Shown here in pieces: positions 1 through 9,960 of a stretch of DNA of 64,000 nucleotides. The stretch is from Sphingobacteriales bacterium 46-32 (lineage in GTDB: Bacteria > Bacteroidota > Bacteroidia > Chitinophagales > Chitinophagaceae). Numbering within the stretch: position 1 is the stretch's first letter; every line of letters begins with the position of its first letter. The translations under genes were made by a program, and so were the position numbers. The notes below the pieces were generated by a model, which did no database searches, had not been told where the DNA came from, and saw only the letters and a program-made list of their open reading frames with translations. The DNA lies in NCBI GenBank assembly GCA_001898485.1, contig MKTY01000015.1:1-64000 (forward strand), read 5' to 3'.

Positions 1-147
1 CTGGGGCTTGAAGAGCTGGCCGCAATTGCCGAACAGAGCAATCTGGCATCGCTGCAGGTGCTGCTCAAATGCGGGTTTGAGCAGGTAGAAATATATGAAG
101 ATGCCGGCAAAACCCTTTGCCGGTTTATACTTCCCGTACATAGATAA
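1..147 (+). CDS. GNAT family N-acetyltransferase, C-terminal part (runs off the left edge)
   Basis: The first 48 codons are open from base 1 in frame 1 and end at a TAA. The peptide reads like the last third of an acetyl-CoA-dependent GNAT acetyltransferase: an acidic helix, then the typical N-x-A-S-x-x-x-x-x-K-C-G-F segment (NLASLQVLLKCGF, about residues 14-26), in which Asn and the GF turn are family landmarks, followed by a final beta strand. The acetyl-CoA-binding R/Q-x-x-G-x-G/A motif lies outside the window, so the substrate cannot be told. It points toward purB (convergent), 50 bp away. Confidence 0.6.
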   Translation: MGLEELAAIAEQSNLASLQVLLKCGFEQVEIYEDAGKTLCRFILPVHR

Positions 148-197
148 AAGCAGTGTCCTTCCTTCCGCCTTTCCCCTTCCGCCCTTTATCTTTTCAT

Positions 198-1544
198 TTA
201 ATCAACACGGGCTACGATACCGGTATAATTGTGGGGACTGATTTTCTTTAATTCTTTTTTGAGCGTGGCCTTGATATCCAGTTTGTCGATAAACTGGTGA
301 ATGGCTTTCTGGTCAATCGCATTTTTGCCGCGTGTCAGTTCTTTGAGCGCCTCATAAGGCTGCGGGTATTTTTCGCGGCGCAATACCGTTTGGATGGCTT
401 CGGCAACAACAGCCCAGTTGTTTTCCAGGTCCTGCTGCAGTTGTGCTTCATTGAGCAGCAGTTTGCTCAATCCTTTTTCGATCGATTTAAAGGCGATGAT
501 GATATGGGCAAATGGTACACCGATATTGCGGAGTACGGTAGAGTCGGTCAGGTCGCGCTGCAGGCGTGAGACCGGCAGTTTGGCAGCCAGGTGCTCAAGC
601 AGGGCGTTGGCAATACCCAGGTTGCCTTCGGCATTTTCAAAATCAATCGGGTTTACCTTGTGCGGCATGGCCGATGAGCCTATTTCTCCCTTAATGGTTT
701 TTTGTTTGAAATATTCCATGGAGATGTAGGTCCATACATCGCGGCAGAAATCGATCAGGATATTGTTGATCCGCTTCATGCAATCGAAGTGGGCAGCCAG
801 GTTGTCGTAGTGTTCGATCTGGGTGGTAAACTGCTGGCGTGATAGGCCGATGCTGAGCAGAAAATCATTGCCAAATTTGATCCAGTCAGTTTTGGGGAAG
901 GCGATATGGTGAGCATTGAAATTGCCTGTGGCACCTCCAAATTTTCCCATAAAAGGAATGCCGATAAACTGCTCTATCTGGTTCTGGATACGCTCTACAA
1001 ATACCATGATCTCTTTGCCGAGGCGCGTGGGGCTGGCCGGCTGTCCATGGGTATGGGCCAGCATGGGGATGTCGATCCAGTTTTTGGCCAGCAGGCGCAA
1101 TTGGGTATTGAGGTTGAGCAGGCCGGGCAGATACTCGTATTCGATAGCATGTTTCCAGGAAAGGGGGATAGCTGTATTGTTGATGTCTTGCGAGGTGAGG
1201 CCGAAGTGAACCCATTCTTTGGCTTCGCTGCCTTCGGCCTTATCCAGTTCGTTTTTCAGGAAATATTCTACTGCCTTTACATCGTGATTGGTGGTGGCTT
1301 CTATCTGTTTGATTTCCTGTGCATGCTCGGGGCCAAATGCTGTTTTCAGTTTTTGCAGGTGTCGGGCAGCTTTGACAGGCAGTTTTACAAATTTTTTCCT
1401 TTCCAGGAAAAGAAGGTATTCGATCTCAACCAGCACCCTGTATTTCATGAGGCCATATTCAGAGAAAAATTCGTCAAGATGTTGTACCTGTTTGCGGTAG
1501 CGGCCATCAATGGCTGATATGGCGGTAAGGGAGCTGAGTTCCAT
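198..1544 (-). CDS. purB: Adenylosuccinate lyase
   Basis: Cytosolic enzyme of purine synthesis (EC 4.3.2.2). It releases fumarate from SAICAR and from adenylosuccinate. The 448 residues match the E. coli-type PurB length (about 456). Visible landmarks: the N-terminal SAIDGRY segment, TSQDINNTA near 117-125, the catalytic-His region HTHGQPA at 164-170, and the fumarate-lyase signature GSSAMPHKVNP at 289-299. ATG start at 1544. It diverges from mqnA, and a TAnnTTTG -7 box on the minus strand (1589-1596) lies 45 bp upstream. Long open frames on the opposite strand inside it are codon-bias shadows. Confidence 0.97.
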   Translation of the reverse strand: MELSSLTAISAIDGRYRKQVQHLDEFFSEYGLMKYRVLVEIEYLLFLERKKFVKLPVKAARHLQKLKTAFGPEHAQEIKQIEATTNHDVKAVEYFLKNELDKAEGSEAKEWVHFGLTSQDINNTAIPLSWKHAIEYEYLPGLLNLNTQLRLLAKNWIDIPMLAHTHGQPASPTRLGKEIMVFVERIQNQIEQFIGIPFMGKFGGATGNFNAHHIAFPKTDWIKFGNDFLLSIGLSRQQFTTQIEHYDNLAAHFDCMKRINNILIDFCRDVWTYISMEYFKQKTIKGEIGSSAMPHKVNPIDFENAEGNLGIANALLEHLAAKLPVSRLQRDLTDSTVLRNIGVPFAHIIIAFKSIEKGLSKLLLNEAQLQQDLENNWAVVAEAIQTVLRREKYPQPYEALKELTRGKNAIDQKAIHQFIDKLDIKATLKKELKKISPHNYTGIVARVD

Positions 1545-1574
1545 GATTTGTTTTTAAAAGAATAGCAGGTTGGT

Positions 1575-1582
1575 TAACTTTG
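1575..1582 (+). promoter_or_regulatory. Bacteroidota -7 box for mqnA
   Basis: TAACTTTG matches the TAnnTTTG -7 consensus of Bacteroidota primary sigma promoters. It sits 22 bp before the TTG start of mqnA. A TTG at 1548-1550 could be the -33 element, though its 24-bp spacing is a little long. Confidence 0.5.
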
Positions 1583-1588
1583 CAGCCG

Positions 1589-1596
1589 CAAAAATA
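1589..1596 (-). promoter_or_regulatory. Bacteroidota -7 box for purB
   Basis: On the minus strand this reads TATTTTTG, a full TAnnTTTG match, 45 bp before the purB ATG. It almost abuts the mqnA -7 box on the other strand, so the two divergent promoters overlap. No clear -33 TTTG is seen. Confidence 0.45.
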
Positions 1597-1603
1597 ATCG
1601 AAT

Positions 1604-2344
1604 TTGGAGAAGATACGGGTAGGGATTGTGAATTACCTAAACACAAAACCGCTTATTTACGGGCTGGAGCGTGAGCCGATACGCAGTGAGATCGATCTGG
1701 TAGGGGCTTATCCCGCGCGGCTGGCGCAGATGCTGAAGGACGGTGAGGTTGACCTGGGCCTGATTCCGGTGGCTGCTATCCCTCAGTTGCCCGAATATCA
1801 TGTAATTGGTAATTATTGTATTGGTGCTGAAGGTGAGATCGCCTCTGTGTGTCTTTTTAGTGAAGTCCCCATGAACGAAATCCGTGAAGTGTATCTCGAT
1901 TATCAGAGCCGCTCTTCGGTCGCTTTATTGAAATGGCTCATGCGGGAGTCATGGGGCATTCATCCCACCATCATCCCGGCTACCGATGAGTCGTACCGCG
2001 ACAAAATCAAGGGGACTACAGCAGGGCTGGTTATTGGCGACCGGGCTCTCGAACAGCGCAAGGTCTCCACATTTATTTATGATCTCGGTACCGAGTGGAG
2101 AGCCATCACGGGGCTGCCCTTTGTATTTGCGGCCTGGATCAGCACAAAGCCATTACCCGAAGACTTTATTTCCCGCTTTGATGCGGCCAACCAGATGGGC
2201 CTGGCGCATATTGATGATATTGTGGCCGCCAACCCTTATCCTCTCTACGATCTCCGGAAATACTATACACTGCATCTAAGCTATCTGCTGGATGAGAAAA
2301 AAAGGGCGGGAATGAAGCATTTTTTGAGCATTTTGGACCTTTAA
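1604..2344 (+). CDS. mqnA: Chorismate dehydratase MqnA (futalosine menaquinone pathway)
   Basis: MqnA dehydrates chorismate to 3-enolpyruvylbenzoate (EC 4.2.1.151), the first step of the futalosine route to menaquinone. The 246-residue protein has the family N-terminus (IRVGIVNYLNTKPL) and the periplasmic-binding-protein-like fold hallmarks: a GEVDLGLIPVAA stretch near 47-58, and G-x-x-A-x-V-C-L-F-S in the middle. The start is a TTG at 1604; no ATG gives the conserved MEKIRVG beginning, so TTG is preferred. It implies menaquinone made through futalosine. No other mqn gene is in the window; the nucleoside phosphorylase at 21.3 kb is not MqnB. Confidence 0.9.
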   Translation: MEKIRVGIVNYLNTKPLIYGLEREPIRSEIDLVGAYPARLAQMLKDGEVDLGLIPVAAIPQLPEYHVIGNYCIGAEGEIASVCLFSEVPMNEIREVYLDYQSRSSVALLKWLMRESWGIHPTIIPATDESYRDKIKGTTAGLVIGDRALEQRKVSTFIYDLGTEWRAITGLPFVFAAWISTKPLPEDFISRFDAANQMGLAHIDDIVAANPYPLYDLRKYYTLHLSYLLDEKKRAGMKHFLSILDL

Positions 2345-2418
2345 GCCCTTCAAAAGCTTCCGGATAGGAAATACATAGTGTATTTTAGCGTTCTAAACCA
2401 GAACCGCCACCACCTGCT

Positions 2419-5400
2419 ATGTACCTTATCCGTGTAGTTTTCCTGCTATTTTTTTCAGGATTATTCTTCCCCGCTTTATCGCAAACCTGCGACAACTGGC
2501 TCAATCTTCCTTCATATCAGTCATATGTAAGTGTGGGCGACCTTGATGTGCCCGGCAATCAGATTACGGTGGAGGCCGTCTTTATGCGTACTGCTCCTTA
2601 TACAGGCGGACCTGTGTGGGCAGGTGATCTTGTATCCAAACACAACAATCCTCCTGATGTAAACTATCTTTTGCGTCCCAACAATGCCGAAATAACCACC
2701 ACTAACGGCTACTTTATCACTCCTCCCATTTGCGAAATTGAGTTAAACAAGGTATATCATGCCGCTATGGTTTACGATGGTACGCGGCTTAAGTTTTACA
2801 GGAACGGATTTCTGATGAGTAGTGTTGCCTGTACAGGGAATATGTTCCAGAATAATTTTCAGACACGTATAGGCCTGTATGACGCACTGGTACATCAGGA
2901 AAACCTGATTGGATATATCAACGAAGTGAGAATATGGAATGTAGCCCGTACGCAGGCGCAGATACGCACCTATATGTCCGCATCTCTCCCCAATCCCGGA
3001 TCGCAAACCGGATTACTCGCTTATTATACATTTGACAACTTACTGAATAAACAAGGCAATGCCAGTTGGAATGGTGTGCTGGGAGGTAGTGCCAGTATTA
3101 ATGCGACAATACCAGACTGCTCGTTCGTTGCAGATTCATGTGCGCGACTACTTCAACCTGATTCTATAGTGGTAAACGATTATACAGAGGTGCTGGGGGT
3201 GGACCAGGGTTGTAAAAATGAAATTATTGTATCCGATGCCAGCCGGTTCAATATCGGTGATACGGTTATTATCATGCAGATGAAAGGTGCCGTTGCCGAC
3301 AGTACCAACACCGCTGCATTTGGAACCATTCGCGATTATCGCAATGCAGGCCAGTATGAATATAATTTTGTGGCAGGCAAAACCGGTAATCGTATTGAGT
3401 TGCGCAATATCATGCTTCGTACATATGATATTCCCGATGGGCGTGTGCAACTTATAAGGGTACCTTATTACCAGAATTATTCCACCACAAAGACAATGAC
3501 CTGTCTGCCCTGGGATGGTCGTGTGGGGGGTGTGCTGGCCTATAATGTGGCAGGCACGCTTACGTTGAATCATGATCTGGATGTGAGTGGTAAAGGGTTT
3601 CGTGGTGGCATTGATCCTTTTTCGAATCCCTCACCGATGTACTGCTATGAGTCGCAGTATTTTTATCCGCCCAATCCTGATCTGGCATCACAAAAAGGGG
3701 AGGGTATTGCAGAACTTTCAGTGGCTAAATCCTTTGGACGGGGGGCTCTCGGAAACGGTGGTGGCGGCGGGAACTCGCATAACTCAGGCGGTGGTGGAGG
3801 TGCGAATGCAGCAACAGGAGGTATGGGGGGGTATAATTATGATCTTGCTCCCTGCAATACAACCGTTCCTTTTGATAATCGCGGTATAGGCGGAAGAGCA
3901 TTGCCCTATTCCAATACAGAAAACCGGGTTTTTCTGGGCGGCGGCGGCGGCGCCGGGCAAAGCAATAATCCCGATGGTTTTCAGGCATCCGGAGGAAATG
4001 GCGGTGGCATCATCCTGGTCACGGCCAATACACTGGTCGCTAACGGACATGCAATAAAGGCGGACGGATATGCCGGATTCACCTGCAATGGTACCAATAC
4101 CTATTGTCACGAAGGAATGGGCGGCGGAGGTGGCGGAGGGGCTGTTTTACTCAGTATCCAGACGTATACAGACCTAGCTACTGCAGTAGCACGGGGAGGA
4201 AAAGGGGCCGACATGGTGGCTGTGGGTATAGGACGACTGGGACCAGGCGGGGGCGGTAGTGGCGGCGTAGTCTGGACTACCGGTACGGCAACACCATCGC
4301 TTACGGCGACTATTACAGGAGGGATTAATGGCACCAATACAGGCTCCGGAAATGACGCATGGGGAGCTACTGCAGGCTCAATCGGGTTGCAGTTGAATGA
4401 CCTGAGTCTTCCCATTGCAACCACACCCTTTAAAAAGAATATTGATTCGGTCAGAATACATGAGACAAAAATTACCTGTCCGGAATGGACTTTCGAAGGT
4501 CTTGCTTATGTAAACGTAGCTCCGGTTGCAACATGGAACTGGACATTTGGTGATGGCGGTACTGCCACTACTCAAAACGCAGGTCATACTTATACTTCCA
4601 GTGGTAACTACGATGTAAAACTGGTTGCCACAGACATAAACGGATGTAAGGACAGCTTCGCCGTCCGCCTGAATGTGGAGGTGGCAGATTTTGATTTTAA
4701 TTATACGGCGGATGTGTGTAATACCCTGACTTATCAGTTTTCCGGTGTTGGCAATACACAAACCAATCCTTACTGGGATATGGGAGATGGAACCATCATC
4801 ACCGGTAACCTCAATCCGGTTCATACGTTTAGCAGTCCTGGCAATTACATGATAAAATATACAGTCGGAAGCGGCCAGTGTGCAGATACCGTCCGTAAAG
4901 TTATTACGGTTGATATACAGTGGCAGGACCTTATCATTACTCCAGATACAACAATCTGCCTGGGGGCTACTAAGCAGTTGCGCACTGTACCGGTATTAAG
5001 TTTTTGCTGGAAGCCGGTAGATTACCTCGATAATCCTTTACTGGCTAATCCCACTACATCCACGCCCGGCGAAATTGTATACTACTTTACAGCCGAGGTA
5101 GAAGGTAATAATCTGATTCAGAACGGCGATTTTTCACAGGGCAACACCGGCTTTTCATCGGTTTATAATTATTCACCGGCCTCCGGGCTTAATGAAGGTA
5201 CTTATACAATAGCAACCAGTGTACCGGCATGGCATAGTGGACTGTCCAACTGCTCTGGTCGCGGCGGCAGCGGAAATATGATGCTTGTAAATGGGTCGGG
5301 TAGCCTGGGTGCAGAAGTGTGGAAACAAACCATTTCGGTACAACCTAATACGAATTATGCCTTTTCTTCCTGGCTTCAAAGTCTTTCGTCTGCCAGTCCC

Positions 5401-6840
5401 GCTCAGCTGCAGTTTTCTATTAACGGCAAACTGGTTGGCCTGGAGTTAACAGGATCTCCCGCAACCTGTTCATGGGCTCAGTTTTATACCACCTGGAATT
5501 CTGGTTCAAATACTACAGCTACTATTTCGATTGTCAATAAGAACCTGCAGGTACTGGGTAATGATTTTGCACTCGATGATATTTCTTTTGCGCCGGTACT
5601 GATCCGATGGGATTCAGTAAAGATCTCCGTAGACACAGCTTTGGTGAAGGCAAATGCAGATACCACTATCTGTGAAAAAGGCCAGGTACAATTGCAGGCT
5701 TCCGGAGCTGCTGCTTATGCCTGGACTCCGGCAACAGGTCTTAGTAGCACAACTATTTCTAATCCGGTTGCCACTCCCTCTGCCGATACCCGCTATATTG
5801 TAACGGGCACAACTATTCATGGTTGTGTGGCAAAAGATACTGTGGATATCAGTATCTATACGAAACCTGCCATTGGCATTACACCCGATACCAGTATTTG
5901 CCACAACACCACGGCGCAATTATATGTCTCCGGAGGTGTTTCATACAGTTGGTCGCCACATCCCACACTTAGCAGTACAACTGTGTCCAATCCCGTGGCT
6001 ACTCCCACATCCGATACCAAATACTTCGTGACTATTACAGATGTCAATACCTGTTCGTACAGAGATTCCGTAACTGTTGCTCTTCGTCCGTTGCCTGTGT
6101 TTACGGTTAATGCGCCGGTAAGGATCTGCCGTACCGATACCATTCAGCTACAGGCAAGTGGGGGAGATTCTTATCAGTGGTCTCCGGCGGACAACGCTAT
6201 TGATAATATTTATGTACCGAATCCCAGCGTGAGTCCAGGCTTCACGACGCAATATCAGGTAACCATTACGGAGACGATTTGTAATATATCTACCACCCTG
6301 TCAACTCAGGTTACTGTACTTCCCAGGCCGGTTGTTTCTGCCACCCGTTCCAATGATCTGGATTGTACACTTGAAAGCAGCCAGTTGAATGCAACAGGAG
6401 CGTTGAGGTATGAATGGTCGCCTGCAGCTACGCTCACGAATGCCGGTATCCGTAATCCTGTAGCCACCCCACGTGCCACTACTTCGTACGTCGTAAAGGG
6501 AACAGATGCGAATGGATGCATGGCTGCAGATACGGTCGTTGTTAAAGTAGAAAAAGTAAACGAGGGCAGTTATCTTATGCCCAATGCCTTTACTCCGAAT
6601 GGTGATGGTTTGAATGACTGTTATGGAATAAAATACTGGGGTACTATTGATAAACTCGAATTCAGTATTTACAATCGGTGGGGCGAGCGTATTTTTTATA
6701 CGACCGACCCACGGGCCTGCTGGGATGGAACGTACAAGGGTATTAAGCAAAATGGCGACGTATTCGTATATATGATACGGGCAAAAACATTCTGTTCAGA
6801 AGAGGTATTCCGGAAAGGCACGTTTGTACTGATCAGGTAA
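2419..6840 (+). CDS. Large secreted multidomain surface protein with T9SS type B sorting domain
   Basis: 1473 residues. Order: signal peptide (1-22, ending ALSQ); LamG/concanavalin-like domain (about 25-235); beta-rich region; glycine-rich stretch (about 443-617) with several G5-G6 runs; two PKD domains (about 705-745, WTFGDGG; about 784-815, WDMGDGT); a carbohydrate-binding-like module starting NLIQNGDFSQG (about 896); four related Ig-like repeats of about 80 residues (starting about 1077, 1153, 1235, 1313), each with a W-[ST]-P core and a NP-V-A-T-P or related segment; and from about 1387 the gliding-motility-associated C-terminal domain (PNAFTPNGDGLND ... FSIYNRWGERIF). The last domain predicts export by the type IX system and cell-surface attachment. 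Likely an adhesin or matrix protein; ligand unknown. It stands alone, just upstream of the polysaccharide genes. Confidence 0.85.
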   Translation: MYLIRVVFLLFFSGLFFPALSQTCDNWLNLPSYQSYVSVGDLDVPGNQITVEAVFMRTAPYTGGPVWAGDLVSKHNNPPDVNYLLRPNNAEITTTNGYFITPPICEIELNKVYHAAMVYDGTRLKFYRNGFLMSSVACTGNMFQNNFQTRIGLYDALVHQENLIGYINEVRIWNVARTQAQIRTYMSASLPNPGSQTGLLAYYTFDNLLNKQGNASWNGVLGGSASINATIPDCSFVADSCARLLQPDSIVVNDYTEVLGVDQGCKNEIIVSDASRFNIGDTVIIMQMKGAVADSTNTAAFGTIRDYRNAGQYEYNFVAGKTGNRIELRNIMLRTYDIPDGRVQLIRVPYYQNYSTTKTMTCLPWDGRVGGVLAYNVAGTLTLNHDLDVSGKGFRGGIDPFSNPSPMYCYESQYFYPPNPDLASQKGEGIAELSVAKSFGRGALGNGGGGGNSHNSGGGGGANAATGGMGGYNYDLAPCNTTVPFDNRGIGGRALPYSNTENRVFLGGGGGAGQSNNPDGFQASGGNGGGIILVTANTLVANGHAIKADGYAGFTCNGTNTYCHEGMGGGGGGGAVLLSIQTYTDLATAVARGGKGADMVAVGIGRLGPGGGGSGGVVWTTGTATPSLTATITGGINGTNTGSGNDAWGATAGSIGLQLNDLSLPIATTPFKKNIDSVRIHETKITCPEWTFEGLAYVNVAPVATWNWTFGDGGTATTQNAGHTYTSSGNYDVKLVATDINGCKDSFAVRLNVEVADFDFNYTADVCNTLTYQFSGVGNTQTNPYWDMGDGTIITGNLNPVHTFSSPGNYMIKYTVGSGQCADTVRKVITVDIQWQDLIITPDTTICLGATKQLRTVPVLSFCWKPVDYLDNPLLANPTTSTPGEIVYYFTAEVEGNNLIQNGDFSQGNTGFSSVYNYSPASGLNEGTYTIATSVPAWHSGLSNCSGRGGSGNMMLVNGSGSLGAEVWKQTISVQPNTNYAFSSWLQSLSSASPAQLQFSINGKLVGLELTGSPATCSWAQFYTTWNSGSNTTATISIVNKNLQVLGNDFALDDISFAPVLIRWDSVKISVDTALVKANADTTICEKGQVQLQASGAAAYAWTPATGLSSTTISNPVATPSADTRYIVTGTTIHGCVAKDTVDISIYTKPAIGITPDTSICHNTTAQLYVSGGVSYSWSPHPTLSSTTVSNPVATPTSDTKYFVTITDVNTCSYRDSVTVALRPLPVFTVNAPVRICRTDTIQLQASGGDSYQWSPADNAIDNIYVPNPSVSPGFTTQYQVTITETICNISTTLSTQVTVLPRPVVSATRSNDLDCTLESSQLNATGALRYEWSPAATLTNAGIRNPVATPRATTSYVVKGTDANGCMAADTVVVKVEKVNEGSYLMPNAFTPNGDGLNDCYGIKYWGTIDKLEFSIYNRWGERIFYTTDPRACWDGTYKGIKQNGDVFVYMIRAKTFCSEEVFRKGTFVLIR

Positions 6841-6875
6841 GGGGGATGGGCTATCTTTCTGAATGCCCAAAAGAG

Positions 6876-6883
6876 TATCTTTG
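6876..6883 (+). promoter_or_regulatory. Bacteroidota -7 box for gmd-fcl
   Basis: TATCTTTG, a full TAnnTTTG match, 20 bp before the gmd ATG. No convincing -33 TTTG is seen at the usual distance. Confidence 0.5.
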
Positions 6884-6903
6884 CGGCTAAACGCTTAACA
6901 GAT

Positions 6904-8016
6904 ATGAAGAAAGCCCTTATAACGGGTATTACCGGACAGGATGGTGCTTATCTGGCAGAACTTCTTCTCGAAAAGGGATACGAAGTACATGGTATTAAAA
7001 GGCGTACTTCTCTTCTTAATACACAACGTGTAGATCATCTGTATCAGGACCCTCATGAGAGTAACCTCAGAATGATACTGCATTATGGCGATTTGACCGA
7101 CTCTACCAATATTATCCGCATCATTCAGCAGGTACAGCCTGATGAGATATATAACCTGGGTGCAATGAGCCATGTGCATGTGAGTTTTGAAGAACCCGAG
7201 TATGTAGCCAATACAGATGCAATCGGTACCCTTCGTATACTGGAAGCAGTGCGTATACTGGGTCTGGAGAAAAAGACACGTATTTATCAGGCATCTACCT
7301 CTGAACTCTATGGTAAAGTACAGGCTGTACCACAGTCTGAAACGACTCCTTTTTACCCCCGTTCTCCTTATGGTGTAGCTAAGCTTTATGCCTACTGGAT
7401 TACGGTCAACTACCGCGAGGCTTACGGCATGTATGCCTGCAACGGAATACTCTTCAATCACGAAAGTCCATTGCGCGGAGAAACTTTTGTTAGCCGTAAA
7501 ATAACACGTGGAGTCGCTGAGATAGTATTGGGACTAAAGAAAAAATTGTGGTTGGGTAATCTCGATGCGCAACGCGACTGGGGACATGCCCGCGATTATG
7601 TAGAAGCTATGTGGCTGATGCTGCAGCAGGCCGAGCCTGATGATTATGTAGTGGCTACCGGTGTTACTACAACCGTACGTGATTTTGTACGACTGGCATT
7701 TGCACATGCCGGCGTAAGCATTGAGTTTTCGGGCTCGGGAGAAACTGAAAGAGCCGTGGTTACAGCCGTGTCTATTCCTGATATCAGCCTGCGTAAAGGA
7801 GATGTGGTGGTGGAAGTGGATAAGCGTTATTTCCGCCCTACCGAAGTAGACCTGCTTTTGGGTGATCCCGCCAAAGCAAAAGAGAAGCTGGGCTGGCAGG
7901 CCCGCTACTCGCTGCCCGAACTCGTAAAAGAAATGATGGAAGCTGATATACAACATTTCCGGAAAGATATAGTATTGCGTCAATCAGGGTTCAGAACGCT
8001 GCGACAATTTGAATGA
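6904..8016 (+). CDS. gmd: GDP-mannose 4,6-dehydratase
   Basis: Converts GDP-D-mannose to GDP-4-keto-6-deoxy-D-mannose (EC 4.2.1.47), using a tightly bound NADP. It is an extended short-chain dehydrogenase of 370 residues, the usual length. Landmarks: the Rossmann glycine motif GITGQDG (8-14), the STSELYG catalytic segment (131-137), and the Y-x-x-x-K pair in SPYGVAK (Y156, K160). [16 protein letters not shown] is typical of Gmd. Its stop overlaps the fcl start by 4 bp (ATGA), so the two are translationally coupled and together make GDP-L-fucose for surface glycans. Confidence 0.96.
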   Translation: MKKALITGITGQDGAYLAELLLEKGYEVHGIKRRTSLLNTQRVDHLYQDPHESNLRMILHYGDLTDSTNIIRIIQQVQPDEIYNLGAMSHVHVSFEEPEYVANTDAIGTLRILEAVRILGLEKKTRIYQASTSELYGKVQAVPQSETTPFYPRSPYGVAKLYAYWITVNYREAYGMYACNGILFNHESPLRGETFVSRKITRGVAEIVLGLKKKLWLGNLDAQRDWGHARDYVEAMWLMLQQAEPDDYVVATGVTTTVRDFVRLAFAHAGVSIEFSGSGETERAVVTAVSIPDISLRKGDVVVEVDKRYFRPTEVDLLLGDPAKAKEKLGWQARYSLPELVKEMMEADIQHFRKDIVLRQSGFRTLRQFE

Positions 8017-8951
8017 TGGATAAGAACAGTAAAATATATGTGGCTGGACACCGTGGAATGGTTGGGTCGGCTATCGTAAGAAAATTGCAACAAGAAGGAT
8101 TTACCCGGATTGTTACCCGCACATCTGCCGAACTGGATCTGCGTAATCAGCAGGCTGTAAACGATTTTTTCGCCACCGAAAAACCCGAATATGTATTTCT
8201 GGCGGCCGCAAAAGTGGGTGGTATAATGGCTAACAATACCTACCGGGCCGATTTCCTGTATGAGAATCTCATATTGGAAGCCAATGTTATCCATGCAGCC
8301 TACGTTTACAAAGTGGTTAAACTCCTTTTTCTCGGCAGTTCCTGTATTTATCCCAAACTGGCTCCGCAACCGTTAAAAGAAGAACATCTGCTGACAGGCC
8401 TGCTTGAGCCTACCAATGAGCCCTATGCCATTGCCAAGATTGCAGGTATCAAGTTGTGCGAAACCTATTACGATCAGTACGGATGCAATTTTATTGCAGC
8501 TATGCCCACCAACCTGTATGGGCAGGGGGATAACTATCATCTGCAAAACTCGCATGTTATACCGGCGCTGATTCGCAAGTTTCATGAAGCTAAAGTAGCG
8601 AATGCGCCTTTTGTAGAAATTTGGGGAAGTGGTAAGCCCTTGCGGGAATTTATGTATGTTGATGATCTGGCCGATGGGTGCGTTTTCTTAATGAATCATT
8701 TTAATGAACGGTTGTTTATTAATATTGGTACAGGAGAAGAATTGACCATTGCAGAATTAGCTAACTCAGTTGGGAAAGTAGTTGGCTACACAGGGGAGCT
8801 TCGTTTTGATGCCGGTAAGCCGGATGGAACGCCCCGTAAACTGATGGATAGCTCACGTATCAGAGCGTTGGGATGGCAGTGGCATTACTCAATCAATAAA
8901 GGACTTGAAAAAGCCTATGCACATTTTCTTACAGAGGGCCAGCGTAGTTAA
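8013..8951 (+). CDS. fcl: GDP-L-fucose synthase
   Basis: Epimerase-reductase that turns GDP-4-keto-6-deoxymannose into GDP-L-fucose (EC 1.1.1.271). 312 residues. It shows the N-terminal GHRGMVGSA nucleotide-binding motif (12-20), the GSSCIYP catalytic segment (108-114) and the Y-x-x-x-K in PYAIAK (Y138, K142). ATG start overlaps the end of gmd. Downstream, a hairpin shared with the convergent glycosyltransferase gene probably ends transcription. Confidence 0.95.
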   Translation: MMDKNSKIYVAGHRGMVGSAIVRKLQQEGFTRIVTRTSAELDLRNQQAVNDFFATEKPEYVFLAAAKVGGIMANNTYRADFLYENLILEANVIHAAYVYKVVKLLFLGSSCIYPKLAPQPLKEEHLLTGLLEPTNEPYAIAKIAGIKLCETYYDQYGCNFIAAMPTNLYGQGDNYHLQNSHVIPALIRKFHEAKVANAPFVEIWGSGKPLREFMYVDDLADGCVFLMNHFNERLFINIGTGEELTIAELANSVGKVVGYTGELRFDAGKPDGTPRKLMDSSRIRALGWQWHYSINKGLEKAYAHFLTEGQRS

Positions 8952-8990
8952 TAATGACACAAGATAACTATACGGGTACTACATACAGCT

Positions 8991-9019
8991 TTATTAAGAA
9001 ACTGTATTTTTCTTAATAA
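8991..9019. terminator. Bidirectional terminator-like hairpin between convergent genes
   Basis: Perfect 10-bp inverted repeat, TTATTAAGAA at 8991-9000 and TTCTTAATAA at 9010-9019, with a 9-nt loop. It is A/T rich and the right arm contains the stop codon of the convergent glycosyltransferase gene. The position between fcl (+) and the glycosyltransferase (-) fits a two-way terminator; the stem is weak for one. Confidence 0.4.
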
Positions 9020-9960
9020 CTACCCTCTCTTTTTCTCCTCCCCGCACACAATGCCAAAAGTTTTACAAAAGCTACAAAACTGATTCGGATACCGGTCACA
9101 ACCTTCAGGAATATTATATAGAACGAGGTTATGAAGGTTTGACTTTTAGAAACACTGAACAAGAGCTGCAGATAATGATTCATTCGCGCACTGTTGTTTT
9201 TTGAAACCCCATAATAAATGGCAAACTTCCGGTACCAGAGTGCCTTGTCGCGTTGACTAGCTATTGGAATTAGTTTGCCGAGTTGCCGTTCAATTACGAT
9301 CTTTTGCAGGTCGAAGTTGTAAAAACCATAGAGTGAGGTGAGTGATCCTCCATGAAGCCGGTAATAGTATAAATCAGTACGGTTAATATAATGAAAACGG
9401 GTTTTGGTCAGGGCGCGTATAAAAAAATCATAATCTTCTATCAGGAATGCGGAAGCATCATATCCGTTGAGTTCTGTATGTAGTTGGGCCTGATATAAAA
9501 AACATGCTCCGGCTCCCAGCCAGGTAACCATACTTTCATTTACGTCACCAAAAATTTTCTCACCCGTAATATTACCGTCATCGTCAATGGTCTTATAATT
9601 AGTATATACCAGCCCCGTTTGCGGATGCTGCTGCAATGCCTGCACCATTACTTCAATGGCATTCGGTGTATAATAATTGTCGTCAGATGTCCAGGTAAAC
9701 AGTTCGCCCTGTGCAGCAGCAAATCCAGTATTGAGCGATAGTGGTAATTTTTTATTGGTTTCGTTTTTAATATACTTTACCCGGCTATCTTTTTCAGTGT
9801 ATTCTTTCACAATACTGGCTGTATTGTCTGAAGAACAGTCGTCTACTACTATGAGCTCAAAATGCTGATAGGTTTGACCGAGACAACTGTCTATGGATGT
9901 TCGTATATAACGTGAGCCATTGTATGTGGGCAGTATGATAGAAACCAGTGGTGAGCTCAT
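9013..9960 (-). CDS. Glycosyltransferase family 2
   Basis: GT-A fold sugar transferase, 315 residues. The N-terminal half is typical: VSIILPTYNG (6-15), the nucleotide-sugar-binding VVDDCSSDN (38-46), and a D-x-D-like TSDDN (91-95). A cluster of aromatic residues and a hydrophobic segment near 277-305 suggest membrane association. It overlaps the end of wecB by 4 bp and is the last gene of a four-gene minus-strand run (methyltransferase, GT4, wecB, GT2). Likely adds a sugar during surface polysaccharide assembly. Donor and acceptor unknown. Confidence 0.88.
   Translation of the reverse strand: MSSPLVSIILPTYNGSRYIRTSIDSCLGQTYQHFELIVVDDCSSDNTASIVKEYTEKDSRVKYIKNETNKKLPLSLNTGFAAAQGELFTWTSDDNYYTPNAIEVMVQALQQHPQTGLVYTNYKTIDDDGNITGEKIFGDVNESMVTWLGAGACFLYQAQLHTELNGYDASAFLIEDYDFFIRALTKTRFHYINRTDLYYYRLHGGSLTSLYGFYNFDLQKIVIERQLGKLIPIASQRDKALWYRKFAIYYGVSKNNSARMNHYLQLLFSVSKSQTFITSFYIIFLKVVTGIRISFVAFVKLLALCAGRRKREGSY

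Noticed and set aside
906-1517. Plus-strand open frame of 203 codons inside purB
   Set aside because: Antisense shadow of a clear purB coding region.
3725-4424. Overlapping minus-strand frames inside the surface protein gene
   Set aside because: Arise from the Gly codon runs (GGN read in reverse); Pro/Arg-rich low-complexity products.
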